Position numbers and translations under genes: made by a program. Positions 14,875 through 21,236 of a DNA stretch of 32,290 bases are shown here, one piece after another. The notes beneath the pieces are model-generated. The model saw only the letters and a list, made by a program, of their open reading frames with translations, ran no database searches and was not told where the DNA came from. Source of the DNA: an uncultured Eubacteriales bacterium (GTDB lineage: Bacteria > Bacillota > Clostridia > Oscillospirales > Acutalibacteraceae); the NCBI GenBank assembly GCA_934486705.1, contig CAKSQS010000028.1, positions 1 to 32,290 of the forward strand, given 5' to 3'. The first letter of the stretch is position 1, and every line of letters starts with the position of its first letter.

Positions 14875-16701
14875 TTATTCAACCGTAACCGATTTTGCAA
14901 GGTTGCGGGGTTTATCAATATCGCAGCCCTTATAAAGCGCCACGTAATAAGCGTAAAGCTGGAAAGGAACTACCTCTAAGGACGCTAACAGCAGCGGGTC
15001 GATTTTAGGAATGTAGATAACGTCCTCCGCCTCTTTTGCCACTTCGGTGTGTCCCTCGGTGGCGCAGGCTAAAACGTGCGCGCCGCGCGCCTTTACCTCT
15101 TTAATGTTGCTAAGCAGCTTATCAAAAAGCTCCTCATATGCGGCAAGGGCTATAACGGTTCTGCCCTCTTCAATAAGGGAGATAGTGCCGTGCTTTAATT
15201 CGCCCGCGGCGTAAGCCTCGGAATGAATGTAGGATATTTCCTTTAATTTGAGCGACGCCTCAAGCGATACCGCGTAATCGATATTTCTGCCTATGAAGAA
15301 AAGCGATTTCGGGTCGCCGCAGTGCTTTGCCATTTCCTTTATTTGCGGCTCTGCCAAAATTACACGCTCGGTAAGCTCGGGCAGCCTTAAAATATCGTCG
15401 AATATTTTTTCAAGCCGCGCGCCGTCGGCGGTTTTAAGCAGTCTTGCCGCCCAAACCGCAAAGAGGTAAAGCACCGATAGCTGTGTGGAATATCCCTTTG
15501 TGGTGGCAACCGCAATTTCAGGGCCTGCCCAGGTGTAAATAACGTCGTCTGCCGCGTTTGCTATTGAGCTGCCAACCACGTTTACTATTGCGAGGGTGTG
15601 CGAACCGCGTTTTTTCGCCTCTTTAAGCGCGGCGAGGGTGTCAGCCGTTTCACCCGACTGGCTTATGATTATTGTAAGCGTTTTATTTCCCGTTATCGGG
15701 TTGCGGTAGCGGTATTCGCTGGCGTAATCCACCACTGTGGGTATGCGCAAAAGCTCTTCAAAAACATATTTGCCCACCATTCCCGCATGGTATGCCGAGC
15801 CGCAGGCTACAATTTCTATTTTTTCAATATTTTTGAGCATTTCGGCGTTCAGCTTTAAGCCCTCAAACACAATTTCTCTGCCGTTAATTCTGCTTTCAAC
15901 CGTCTGTTTAACGGCGGCAGGCTGCTCCATTATTTCTTTCATCATAAAGTGGTCGTACCCGCCCTTTTCCGCGGCGGAAACATCCCAGTTAATAACGGCG
16001 GGGTTGCGGTGCAGCTCGTTTTTATCGCCGTCATAAAGCTTTGCGCCGCAGGGCGTCAGCACGGCAATTTCGCCGTCCTCAATGTACATAATGTCCTTTG
16101 TGTGGGATACTATTGCCGTAACGTCCGAGGCAATGTAATTAGCGTCATCCGACAGCCCCAATATAAGCGGGCTGAATTTGCGCACGGCTATAAGCGTATC
16201 GGGGTAATCGGTGCAGATAATGCCCAAAGCATACGAGCCCTCAAGCTTTTTAACGGTTTTTGCAACCGCATCGAAAAAGTCGCCTGTATAGCAGCGGGCG
16301 AGCATTTGCGGTATAACTTCCGTATCGGTTTCGCTTTTAAACTCCACACCATCCGCCTTTAATTCTTCACGCAAGGTCACGTAATTTTCAATAATTCCGT
16401 TATGCACCACGGCAAACTTGCCGTCGCCGCTTGTATGCGGGTGGGCGTTTTTATCCGACGGCGCGCCGTGGGTCGCCCAGCGGGTGTGACCTATGCCTAT
16501 AGTGCCGTGTATATCCTTGCCGCCGTTTGTCTTTTCCGCAAGGTTTTTAATTCTTTCGGTAGTTTTGCATACCGTCAGCTTATTATCGTTAAGTACCGCT
16601 ATTCCGGCAGAGTCGTAGCCCCTGTATTCAAGTCTTTCAAGACCCTCAAGCAAAAATCCCGCCGCCTGTGTTTTACCTGTAAATCCAACTATTCCGCACA
16701 T
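14875..16701 (-). CDS. glmS: Glutamine-fructose-6-phosphate aminotransferase
   Basis: GlmS makes glucosamine-6-phosphate from fructose-6-phosphate and glutamine, the entry to amino-sugar and peptidoglycan synthesis. The 608 residues match the family length. The N-terminal glutaminase domain starts MCGIVGFTG with the catalytic Cys2 and contains GHTRWATHG and HNGIIENY. Two SIS (sugar isomerase) domains follow, with CGSAYHAG, SQSGETADTL and the ending PRNLAKSVTVE. The start is fixed by Cys2 and by AAAGGTG upstream. The leader carries a glmS ribozyme, so product GlcN6P should trigger mRNA self-cleavage and lower expression. Confidence 0.98.
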   Translation of the reverse strand: MCGIVGFTGKTQAAGFLLEGLERLEYRGYDSAGIAVLNDNKLTVCKTTERIKNLAEKTNGGKDIHGTIGIGHTRWATHGAPSDKNAHPHTSGDGKFAVVHNGIIENYVTLREELKADGVEFKSETDTEVIPQMLARCYTGDFFDAVAKTVKKLEGSYALGIICTDYPDTLIAVRKFSPLILGLSDDANYIASDVTAIVSHTKDIMYIEDGEIAVLTPCGAKLYDGDKNELHRNPAVINWDVSAAEKGGYDHFMMKEIMEQPAAVKQTVESRINGREIVFEGLKLNAEMLKNIEKIEIVACGSAYHAGMVGKYVFEELLRIPTVVDYASEYRYRNPITGNKTLTIIISQSGETADTLAALKEAKKRGSHTLAIVNVVGSSIANAADDVIYTWAGPEIAVATTKGYSTQLSVLYLFAVWAARLLKTADGARLEKIFDDILRLPELTERVILAEPQIKEMAKHCGDPKSLFFIGRNIDYAVSLEASLKLKEISYIHSEAYAAGELKHGTISLIEEGRTVIALAAYEELFDKLLSNIKEVKARGAHVLACATEGHTEVAKEAEDVIYIPKIDPLLLASLEVVPFQLYAYYVALYKGCDIDKPRNLAKSVTVE

Positions 16702-16710
16702 AAAAATACA

Positions 16711-16734
16711 CCTTTCCGCAGCAGTACGGAAAGG
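16711..16734 (-). promoter_or_regulatory. Hairpin covering the glmS ribosome binding site
   Basis: CCTTTCCG and CGGAAAGG (16711-16718 and 16727-16734) pair perfectly across an 8-nt loop. On the minus strand the second arm contains the GGAAAGGTG ribosome binding site of glmS, 9 nt before the ATG. Free mRNA would therefore have a blocked start. This is additional to the ribozyme. Confidence 0.65.
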
Positions 16735-16799
16735 CGCAGTTATCCCTTGTAAGCATATAAAAACAAGCCGAAACAGGCGGGTATTAAAAGCCCGTCATT

Positions 16800-16992
16800 T
16801 CAGTTGGCCGCCGTCCGTACATACCGACGTATAAATATTTTTTTCTGACATAGCGAAGCGTCTCTGTTTCCGGAATTACTCCCGGGGTTTAAACGCGCGT
16901 TTACGACATGCCTGCCGTGGGGCATCCGCCGAATATTTCGATGCTCCCCATCCTCGTCAACCGCTATGCCATATGTACGGTCCCGGCGCTTT
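16800..16992 (-). ncRNA. glmS ribozyme (GlcN6P-activated self-cleaving riboswitch)
   Basis: Reading the minus strand from about 16992, the leader contains AAAGCGCCGGGACC, then GTTGACGAGGATGGGG, then ATCGAAATATTCGGCGG and ATGCCCCACGGC, the conserved core of the glmS ribozyme in the right order and next to glmS. By analogy with known members, cleavage falls 5' of the G at 16989 in A-GCGCC. The downstream support helices are less certain. CCGTACATA (minus, 16972-16980) can pair perfectly with TATGTACGG (minus, 16815-16823), which closes the whole element. The 3' boundary is approximate. Confidence 0.93.
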
Positions 16993-17056
16993 AATTTATA
17001 AAAATAACGGTTTTTTCTCCTTTAAATTATTTTATGGCACAATATCCGTTTAATTC

Positions 17057-17085
17057 ATTTTACGCGAAAAGCAATAAAAAGTCAA
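17057..17085 (-). promoter_or_regulatory. glmS promoter
   Basis: On the minus strand TTGACT (17080-17085) and TAAAAT (17057-17062) lie 17 bp apart. Transcription would start about 50-60 nt before the ribozyme cleavage site, giving a leader of roughly 350 nt. Confidence 0.75.
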
Positions 17086-17102
17086 CAATTTTTATCGGTG
17101 GT

Positions 17103-17131
17103 TTGACAAAGAGGGGCGGTTATGGTAATAT
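17103..17131 (+). promoter_or_regulatory. dapF-dapL promoter
   Basis: TTGACA (17103-17108), a 17-bp spacer and TAATAT (17126-17131) precede dapF; the ribosome binding site GGAGG lies at 17142-17146. The -35 boxes of this and the glmS promoter are about 18 bp apart and divergent. Confidence 0.75.
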
Positions 17132-17153
17132 TTTAATAAACGGAGGCGTGTGT

Positions 17154-17999
17154 ATGCAACAAATCAAATTTACAAAAATGCACGGCATAGGTAACGACTA
17201 TATATATATTAACTGCTTTGAGCAGAAAATAGAAGACCCGCAGGAGTTAGCTATACGTATGTCGCCCAGAAGAACGTCGGTCGGCAGTGACGGACTTATA
17301 CTTATCTGCCCGTCCGATATAGCGGACGCGAAAATGCGTATGTTCAATATGGACGGCAGCGAGGGCAAAATGTGCGGCAACGGAATACGCTGTGTGGGGA
17401 AATATCTTTACGATAACGGCCTTGCGAAAAAGGACGTTATAACGGTGGAGACCTTAAGCGGCATTAAAACCCTTAAAATCGGGGCGGAAAACGGGAAAGC
17501 CGAGTTTATAACCGTGGATATGGGTAAGCCCTGTTTAACCCCACGTGATATTCCCGTGATTTTTGGCGGCGAGCGTATGGTAAACGAGCCGATTAAAATA
17601 GCGGGCGAGGAATACCGCATAACCGCGGTATCAATGGGAAACCCGCACGCCGTGGTTTTTTGCGGCGACATACAGGGGCTTGACCTTGAAAAAACAGGAC
17701 CCGCATTTGAAAACGCGCCCATATTCCCAGAAAGGGTAAATACCGAATTTATACGCGTTATAAGCGGCACAGAGCTTGAAATGCGGGTGTGGGAGCGCGG
17801 CAGCGGGGAAACCTTTGCCTGCGGCACGGGCGCTTGTGCGGCAGTGGTTGCGGCGGTGCTGAACGGTCACTGCAAGCGCGGCGAGGAAATAACCGTAAGG
17901 CTTAAATGCGGTGATTTAATGATAACTTATGCCGAAAATTTGCACATATATATGCGCGGGGCGGCTGAAAAAGTGTATGACGGGGTGTATGAATTATGA
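17154..17999 (+). CDS. dapF: Diaminopimelate epimerase
   Basis: DapF converts LL- to meso-diaminopimelate for lysine and peptidoglycan. The 281 residues have the two catalytic cysteines in their motifs: MCGNGIRC (Cys74) and FACGTGACA (about Cys221), and the N-terminus KFTKMHGIGNDYIYIN. The ATG at 17154 sits 7 nt after GGAGG; an upstream in-frame start (17034) would add 40 residues of non-family sequence across the promoter. The stop overlaps the dapL start as ATGA, so the two are coupled. The neighbour identifies the aminotransferase branch of the pathway. Confidence 0.97.
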   Translation: MQQIKFTKMHGIGNDYIYINCFEQKIEDPQELAIRMSPRRTSVGSDGLILICPSDIADAKMRMFNMDGSEGKMCGNGIRCVGKYLYDNGLAKKDVITVETLSGIKTLKIGAENGKAEFITVDMGKPCLTPRDIPVIFGGERMVNEPIKIAGEEYRITAVSMGNPHAVVFCGDIQGLDLEKTGPAFENAPIFPERVNTEFIRVISGTELEMRVWERGSGETFACGTGACAAVVAAVLNGHCKRGEEITVRLKCGDLMITYAENLHIYMRGAAEKVYDGVYEL

Positions 18000-19192
18000 G
18001 TCTTAATATCAAGTTAAACGAAAATTATTTTAATGTGAAAAAAAGCTATCTTTTTTCGGAAATTGCCAAAAGGGTAAAGGAATATTCCACCGAAAACCCC
18101 GATAAAAAGATTATAAGGCTGGGCATAGGGGATGTTACCCTGCCGCTGCCCGAGGTGGCTGTTAAAGCGCTTAAAAGCGCGGCGGACGAAATGGGCAGCG
18201 CCGCCACCTTCAGGGGCTACGCGCCCGAATACGGCTATGATTTTTTAAGGGAAAAAATAGCGAATTATTATAAGCGCTTTTCGGTAAACAGAAATTCCGA
18301 GGAGATATATGTATCTGACGGGGCTAAAAGCGACGTGGGCAATATAGTTGATATTTTGGGCGATAATGAAATACTTATACCCGACCCTGTGTACCCCGTT
18401 TATCTTGACAGCAATATTATGAGCGGGCATAAAATAAGCTTTTTAAAGGGTACGCGTGAAAACGGCTTTTTACCGCTGCCCGGCAGCACCGAGAAAAAGC
18501 CCTATGTAATTTATCTTTGCTCGCCCAATAACCCCACGGGCGCGGTTTACAGCCGCGAGCAGCTTAAAATATGGGTCAATTTTGCAAACGAGACCGGCTC
18601 GCTTATAATATTCGATTCGGCTTATGAGGCGTTTATAAGCGGAGATTACCCTCACTCTATATACGAAATTGAGGGAGCGGACAGCTGCGCCGTTGAAATT
18701 TGCAGCTTTTCAAAAACTGCGGGCTTTACGGGCACACGCTGCGCGTGGAGCGTATTCCCCGATAAGCTGACGGTGGGCGACACAAAGCTTTCGGCGCTTT
18801 GGGCAAGGCGGCAGGCCACTAAATTCAACGGCGTGCCTTATATTGTGCAGCGCGCCGCCGAGGCGGTTTTAACCGATGATGGAATAGAGGAATGCAAAGC
18901 TCTTGTGGCGTACTATATGGAAAACGCCCGCATAATAGGTGGGGCGCTTAAAAACAGCGGAATTGAATTTGTCGGCGGGGAAAATTCACCGTATTTATGG
19001 CTTAAATGCCCGGGCAACGCAGGCTCTTGGGAGTTTTTTGATTATCTGCTTAAAAACGCGCAGCTTGTGGGAACGCCCGGCGCGGGCTTCGGCGAGGCAG
19101 GCGAGGGCTATTTCCGCCTGACATCCTTCGGTAACAGAGAAAACACCCTTGAGGCGGCAGAGCGCCTGGAAACGCTTTTCCGTAAGGGCTGA
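17996..19192 (+). CDS. dapL: LL-diaminopimelate aminotransferase
   Basis: DapL makes LL-diaminopimelate directly from tetrahydrodipicolinate with glutamate as amino donor, bypassing the acylated intermediates. It is a class I/II PLP enzyme; the 398 residues are typical. N-terminal LNENYFNVKKSYLFSEIAKR and GDVTLPLP match the DapL group. The PLP lysine is in SFSKTAGFTGTRCAW (about Lys240), and CSPNNPTGAVY and IFDSAYEAF supply other cofactor contacts. It follows dapF with a 4-nt overlap, so two consecutive steps are coupled. This route is found in many anaerobic Firmicutes. Confidence 0.96.
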   Translation: MSLNIKLNENYFNVKKSYLFSEIAKRVKEYSTENPDKKIIRLGIGDVTLPLPEVAVKALKSAADEMGSAATFRGYAPEYGYDFLREKIANYYKRFSVNRNSEEIYVSDGAKSDVGNIVDILGDNEILIPDPVYPVYLDSNIMSGHKISFLKGTRENGFLPLPGSTEKKPYVIYLCSPNNPTGAVYSREQLKIWVNFANETGSLIIFDSAYEAFISGDYPHSIYEIEGADSCAVEICSFSKTAGFTGTRCAWSVFPDKLTVGDTKLSALWARRQATKFNGVPYIVQRAAEAVLTDDGIEECKALVAYYMENARIIGGALKNSGIEFVGGENSPYLWLKCPGNAGSWEFFDYLLKNAQLVGTPGAGFGEAGEGYFRLTSFGNRENTLEAAERLETLFRKG

Positions 19193-19271
19193 TTGCCTTA
19201 TAACAAGCGCCTTTTATATTACAGTATTTGACATATATAGATTATTTTTTTGCTAAAATATAAAATAATTG

Positions 19272-19300
19272 TTGCATTTTGCGTTATACTGTGTTATAAT
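19272..19300 (+). promoter_or_regulatory. Promoter of the small membrane protein gene
   Basis: TTGCAT (19272-19277), 17 bp and TATAAT (19295-19300). A second, less good pair (TTGACA at 19228, TAAAAT at 19254, 20-bp spacer) lies upstream. The gap 19193-19339 holds no terminator I can recognise for dapL. Confidence 0.65.
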
Positions 19301-19339
19301 AAGCTTGTGTCCGAACAACGCTGAAGGAGAGTGATGGTT

Positions 19340-19726
19340 ATGGACAGACCGCATTGCAAAAGGCTTTTATGCGCCTGCATAATTGTAATTACACTGCTTT
19401 GCACATTTTTAATAAATCCTCATTTTATTGCTGTGCATCATTCAGAATATCATAATTCGGTCACCGACTCATCATTTGAGCCGGTGGATATGGAAAAGAT
19501 TAAGGAATCATCAGACTACCGTATTGCGCCGCCCTCAACAAGCAGCTGCCATAACCATAAAATTTCCATGTGCGAACGCAAGGTATCGGTGCTTCATGAC
19601 GTGCTTATTTCAATAGGATATGAAATTAAAAAATCAGACACACTCCAAATACTTTCGGTACTGGCTGAAAATAACAAGACTATTCTATATGACGTTATTG
19701 CATATTTAGGGCGATATTTGTCCTGA
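19340..19726 (+). CDS. Small membrane-anchored protein of unknown function
   Basis: I do not recognise this family. The product has about 128 residues. The N-terminus is MDRPHCKRLLCACIIVITLL, a positively charged head and then a hydrophobic segment (about 10-28), so it is a signal anchor or uncleaved signal peptide. A His-rich stretch follows (PHFIAVHHSEYHNS), then a Ser/Asp-rich region and an amphipathic C-terminal part (VLHDVLISIGYEIKK). Most of the chain should lie outside the membrane. AGGAG at 19325-19329 supports ATG 19340; ATG 19334 and GTG 19331 are alternatives that lie closer. It has its own promoter and precedes a 52-codon gene. The region is more AT-rich than its neighbours. Confidence 0.7.
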   Translation: MDRPHCKRLLCACIIVITLLCTFLINPHFIAVHHSEYHNSVTDSSFEPVDMEKIKESSDYRIAPPSTSSCHNHKISMCERKVSVLHDVLISIGYEIKKSDTLQILSVLAENNKTILYDVIAYLGRYLS

Positions 19727-19770
19727 AAATTACTTTTTTTACATAACACCGAAATAACGTAAAGGAAGTA

Positions 19771-19929
19771 ATGGCATTGTGTAATAACCGAGAAAATAAT
19801 TGTGTTTTAATAACTTTTAAAGAGGAGGAAATGCTGCGGCAGTTAAGGGAACTTTCGGATGAAGACCGAAAGGAAATTCAAAAAAGATTTTTGGAAATTG
19901 CCGCAAAATACGCGGTGTGGGGCAAATAA
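19771..19929 (+). CDS. Small charged helical protein, unknown
   Basis: This 52-residue reading frame starts at ATG 19771 with AAAGGAAG just upstream and ends at TAA 19927-19929. The product begins MALCNNRENNCVLITFKEEE and continues with a Lys/Glu/Arg-rich part (MLRQLRELSDEDRKEIQKRF), which should be one long amphipathic helix, ending in KYAVWGK. I recognise no family. A clear intrinsic terminator follows, and the gene upstream is only 44 nt away, so the two may form one transcript. The good ribosome binding site and the terminator argue that it is real. Confidence 0.6.
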   Translation: MALCNNRENNCVLITFKEEEMLRQLRELSDEDRKEIQKRFLEIAAKYAVWGK

Positions 19930-19967
19930 CCCGCCGTACGGTGTTTCTTAAAATTAAAACCGTATTT

Positions 19968-20003
19968 TCAACCGTAACCCATATCGGGTTGCGGTTGATT
20001 TTT
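19968..20003 (+). terminator. Intrinsic terminator after the small genes
   Basis: A 13-bp stem with one mismatch (19968-19980 with 19986-19998), a 5-nt loop and a following TTTTTG. It ends the transcript of the two small genes. Confidence 0.88.
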
Positions 20004-20045
20004 GCTTATTAAGTAATTTATTTAATTATAAAAATACCACACAAT

Positions 20046-20446
20046 TTAGACATTAGATGTTAGAAAGTAGATATTAGATAAATACCCCTCAGTCGTGCAT
20101 ATGCACGACAGCTCCCCTCTGTTTCGGCAAAGCCGAAAAGAAGGAAGCCAAACGCCTCCCTTGCCTAAAGGGTGACTCCTCACAGTGTGAGGAGATGTCA
20201 CGAAGTGACAGAGGAGACCGCCACCGTCAGTGGGTGGATTTGCCGTAGGCAAAGACGGAGGGATATAAAAAACAAAGCATAGTACAAAATCAACCGCAAA
20301 AGCACTGCGTAAGAATATGACAAAAGAAGAGCGGTATGATTGAGTGGTGTGCCAAAAAAATCCCCTCGCCACGCATACGCGCGGCCCTCTCCCCTTTAGG
20401 CAAGGGGCGCCCCTCAGTCAGCCGTATGGCTGACTGAGGGGTTGTT
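20046..20446 (-). repeat. Palindromic repeat element, copy C, inverted and longer
   Basis: Read on the minus strand this is the same element as at 12179 and 12352: left end AACAACCCCTCAGTC (about 20432-20446), right end GACTGAGGGGTATT (about 20082-20095), then five heptads of the TCTAANN type (20046-20080). It is about 360 bp between the ends, against 130-140 bp for the other copies. It is full of stems: a perfect 18-nt palindrome (20092-20109), CTCCTCAC/GTGAGGAG, TGTCAC/GTGACA, a 15-bp long-range pair (20158-20172 with 20392-20406), and a 14-bp hairpin at 20410-20441. No supportable ORF. The 20451-20587 stretch after it is AT-rich with a small palindrome (20502-20516) and no gene. Confidence 0.75.
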
Positions 20447-20587
20447 TGAATATTGTGCTTAATACTCTGTTTTCAGACATAATTCGACAGGAAATTTTTA
20501 ACAAATTGTAAATTTGCACAGTTAGCCCTTAAAAAGAATTGACTGATTTTACATTTTGCCGAAAAACATAAAATTTTCAAAAAAATA

Positions 20588-20616
20588 TTGACATAAGGGC
20601 GGTAAAGATATAGAAT
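20588..20616 (+). promoter_or_regulatory. feo operon promoter
   Basis: TTGACA (20588-20593), a 17-bp spacer and TAGAAT (20611-20616). Transcription should begin near 20623, so both palindromes that follow are at or just after the start point. Confidence 0.85.
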
Positions 20617-20619
20617 GTT

Positions 20620-20673
20620 AATAGGTTAGCGAGCGCTAACCTATTTATCGAGCAAAAAGTTAGCAAGCGCTAA
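20620..20673 (+). promoter_or_regulatory. Two TTAGC-N4-GCTAA operators of the feo operon
   Basis: The first palindrome has perfect 11-bp arms around GAGC (20620-20645, core AGGTTAGC/GCTAACCT). The second has TTAGC/GCTAA around AAGC (20660-20673). Their centres are 34 bp apart. The arms contain AGGTTAG/CTAACCT, the half-site letters of DtxR/IdeR iron boxes, but with a 6-bp rather than 1-bp centre. The same pair occurs at 30265-30316. An iron-responsive repressor is the natural guess; its identity is unknown. Confidence 0.75.
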
Positions 20674-20699
20674 TTTTTATATGATTGGAGATATGCATA

Positions 20700-20912
20700 A
20701 TGATGCCGCTGTTATTAGCCAATGTAGGAGAAGAAAACGTTATAAAGAAGATAGGCGGCAGCCCCGAGGTAAAGCAGCACCTTGAAAACCTCGGCTTTGT
20801 CGTTGGGGGCAATGTAACAATCGTTAATACCATGGGCGGAAATCTTATTGTCAACGTTAAGGAGACCCGCGTTGCGGTAAGCCGCGAAATGGCGCAAAAA
20901 ATAATGATATAA
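20700..20912 (+). CDS. feoA: FeoA family protein (first copy)
   Basis: FeoA proteins are small SH3-like cytoplasmic partners that regulate FeoB. The product has 70 residues, MMPLLLANVGEENVIKKIGG, then HLENLGFVVGGNVTIVN and an ending RVAVSREMAQKIMI; the GF/LG turn and final strand are typical. GGAG at 20687-20690 points to ATG 20700, while an earlier TTG (20685) would overlap that site. It is followed after 22 nt by a second feoA, so the system has two FeoA chains for one FeoB. Confidence 0.92.
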   Translation: MMPLLLANVGEENVIKKIGGSPEVKQHLENLGFVVGGNVTIVNTMGGNLIVNVKETRVAVSREMAQKIMI

Positions 20913-20934
20913 ATCTGATAAGGAGGAGAAACAG

Positions 20935-21156
20935 ATGAAAACTTTGAAGGACACAAAGGTAGGCGAGACCGTAAAGGTCGTAAAGCTTACGGGCGAGGGC
21001 GCTGTAAAGCGCAGAATTATGGATATGGGCATTACCAAAGGCGTTGAAGTGCATATCCGTAAGGTAGCCCCCTTAGGCGACCCGGTAGAAGTTACCGTGC
21101 GCGGTTATGAGTTATCGCTCAGAAAAGCCGACGCGGAAATGATCGAGGTTGAATAA
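20935..21156 (+). CDS. feoA: FeoA family protein (second copy)
   Basis: This is the second FeoA of the operon, with 73 residues. It reads MKTLKDTKVGETVKVVKLTG, then GAVKRRIMDMGITKGVEVHI and PLGDPVEVTVRGYELSLRK, the last being the standard FeoA signature. AAGGAGGAGA precedes the ATG. It diverges clearly from the first copy and is closer to the classic FeoA consensus, so the two probably have different contact roles on FeoB. An 80-nt spacer with another TTAGC-N4-GCTAA palindrome separates it from feoB. Confidence 0.95.
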   Translation: MKTLKDTKVGETVKVVKLTGEGAVKRRIMDMGITKGVEVHIRKVAPLGDPVEVTVRGYELSLRKADAEMIEVE

Positions 21157-21197
21157 GCTTTTTTCGGGGGGCGGTTTCCCATATTTTAAGTCTCGGG

Positions 21198-21213
21198 GTT
21201 AGCCCGGGCTAAT
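21198..21213 (+). promoter_or_regulatory. TTAGC-N4-GCTAA palindrome between feoA2 and feoB
   Basis: TTAGC (21199-21203), CCGG, GCTAA (21208-21212), 25 nt before the feoB start. It matches the operators upstream of feoA. No clear -35/-10 pair is visible in the 80-nt spacer, so here it may act as a roadblock site or as an RNA hairpin. Confidence 0.5.
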
Positions 21214-21236
21214 CAAAGAAAGAGAGAGGAAAAGCT

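Noticed and set aside
20046..20372. A 108-codon minus-strand frame inside copy C of the repeat
   Set aside because: It follows the repeat's stems, with no ribosome binding site and no recognisable protein.
20620..20673. CIRCE/HrcA-type heat-shock operator
   Set aside because: CIRCE is TTAGCACTC-N9-GAGTGCTAA; here the arms share only TTAGC/GCTAA, the gap is 4, and the genes are for iron uptake.
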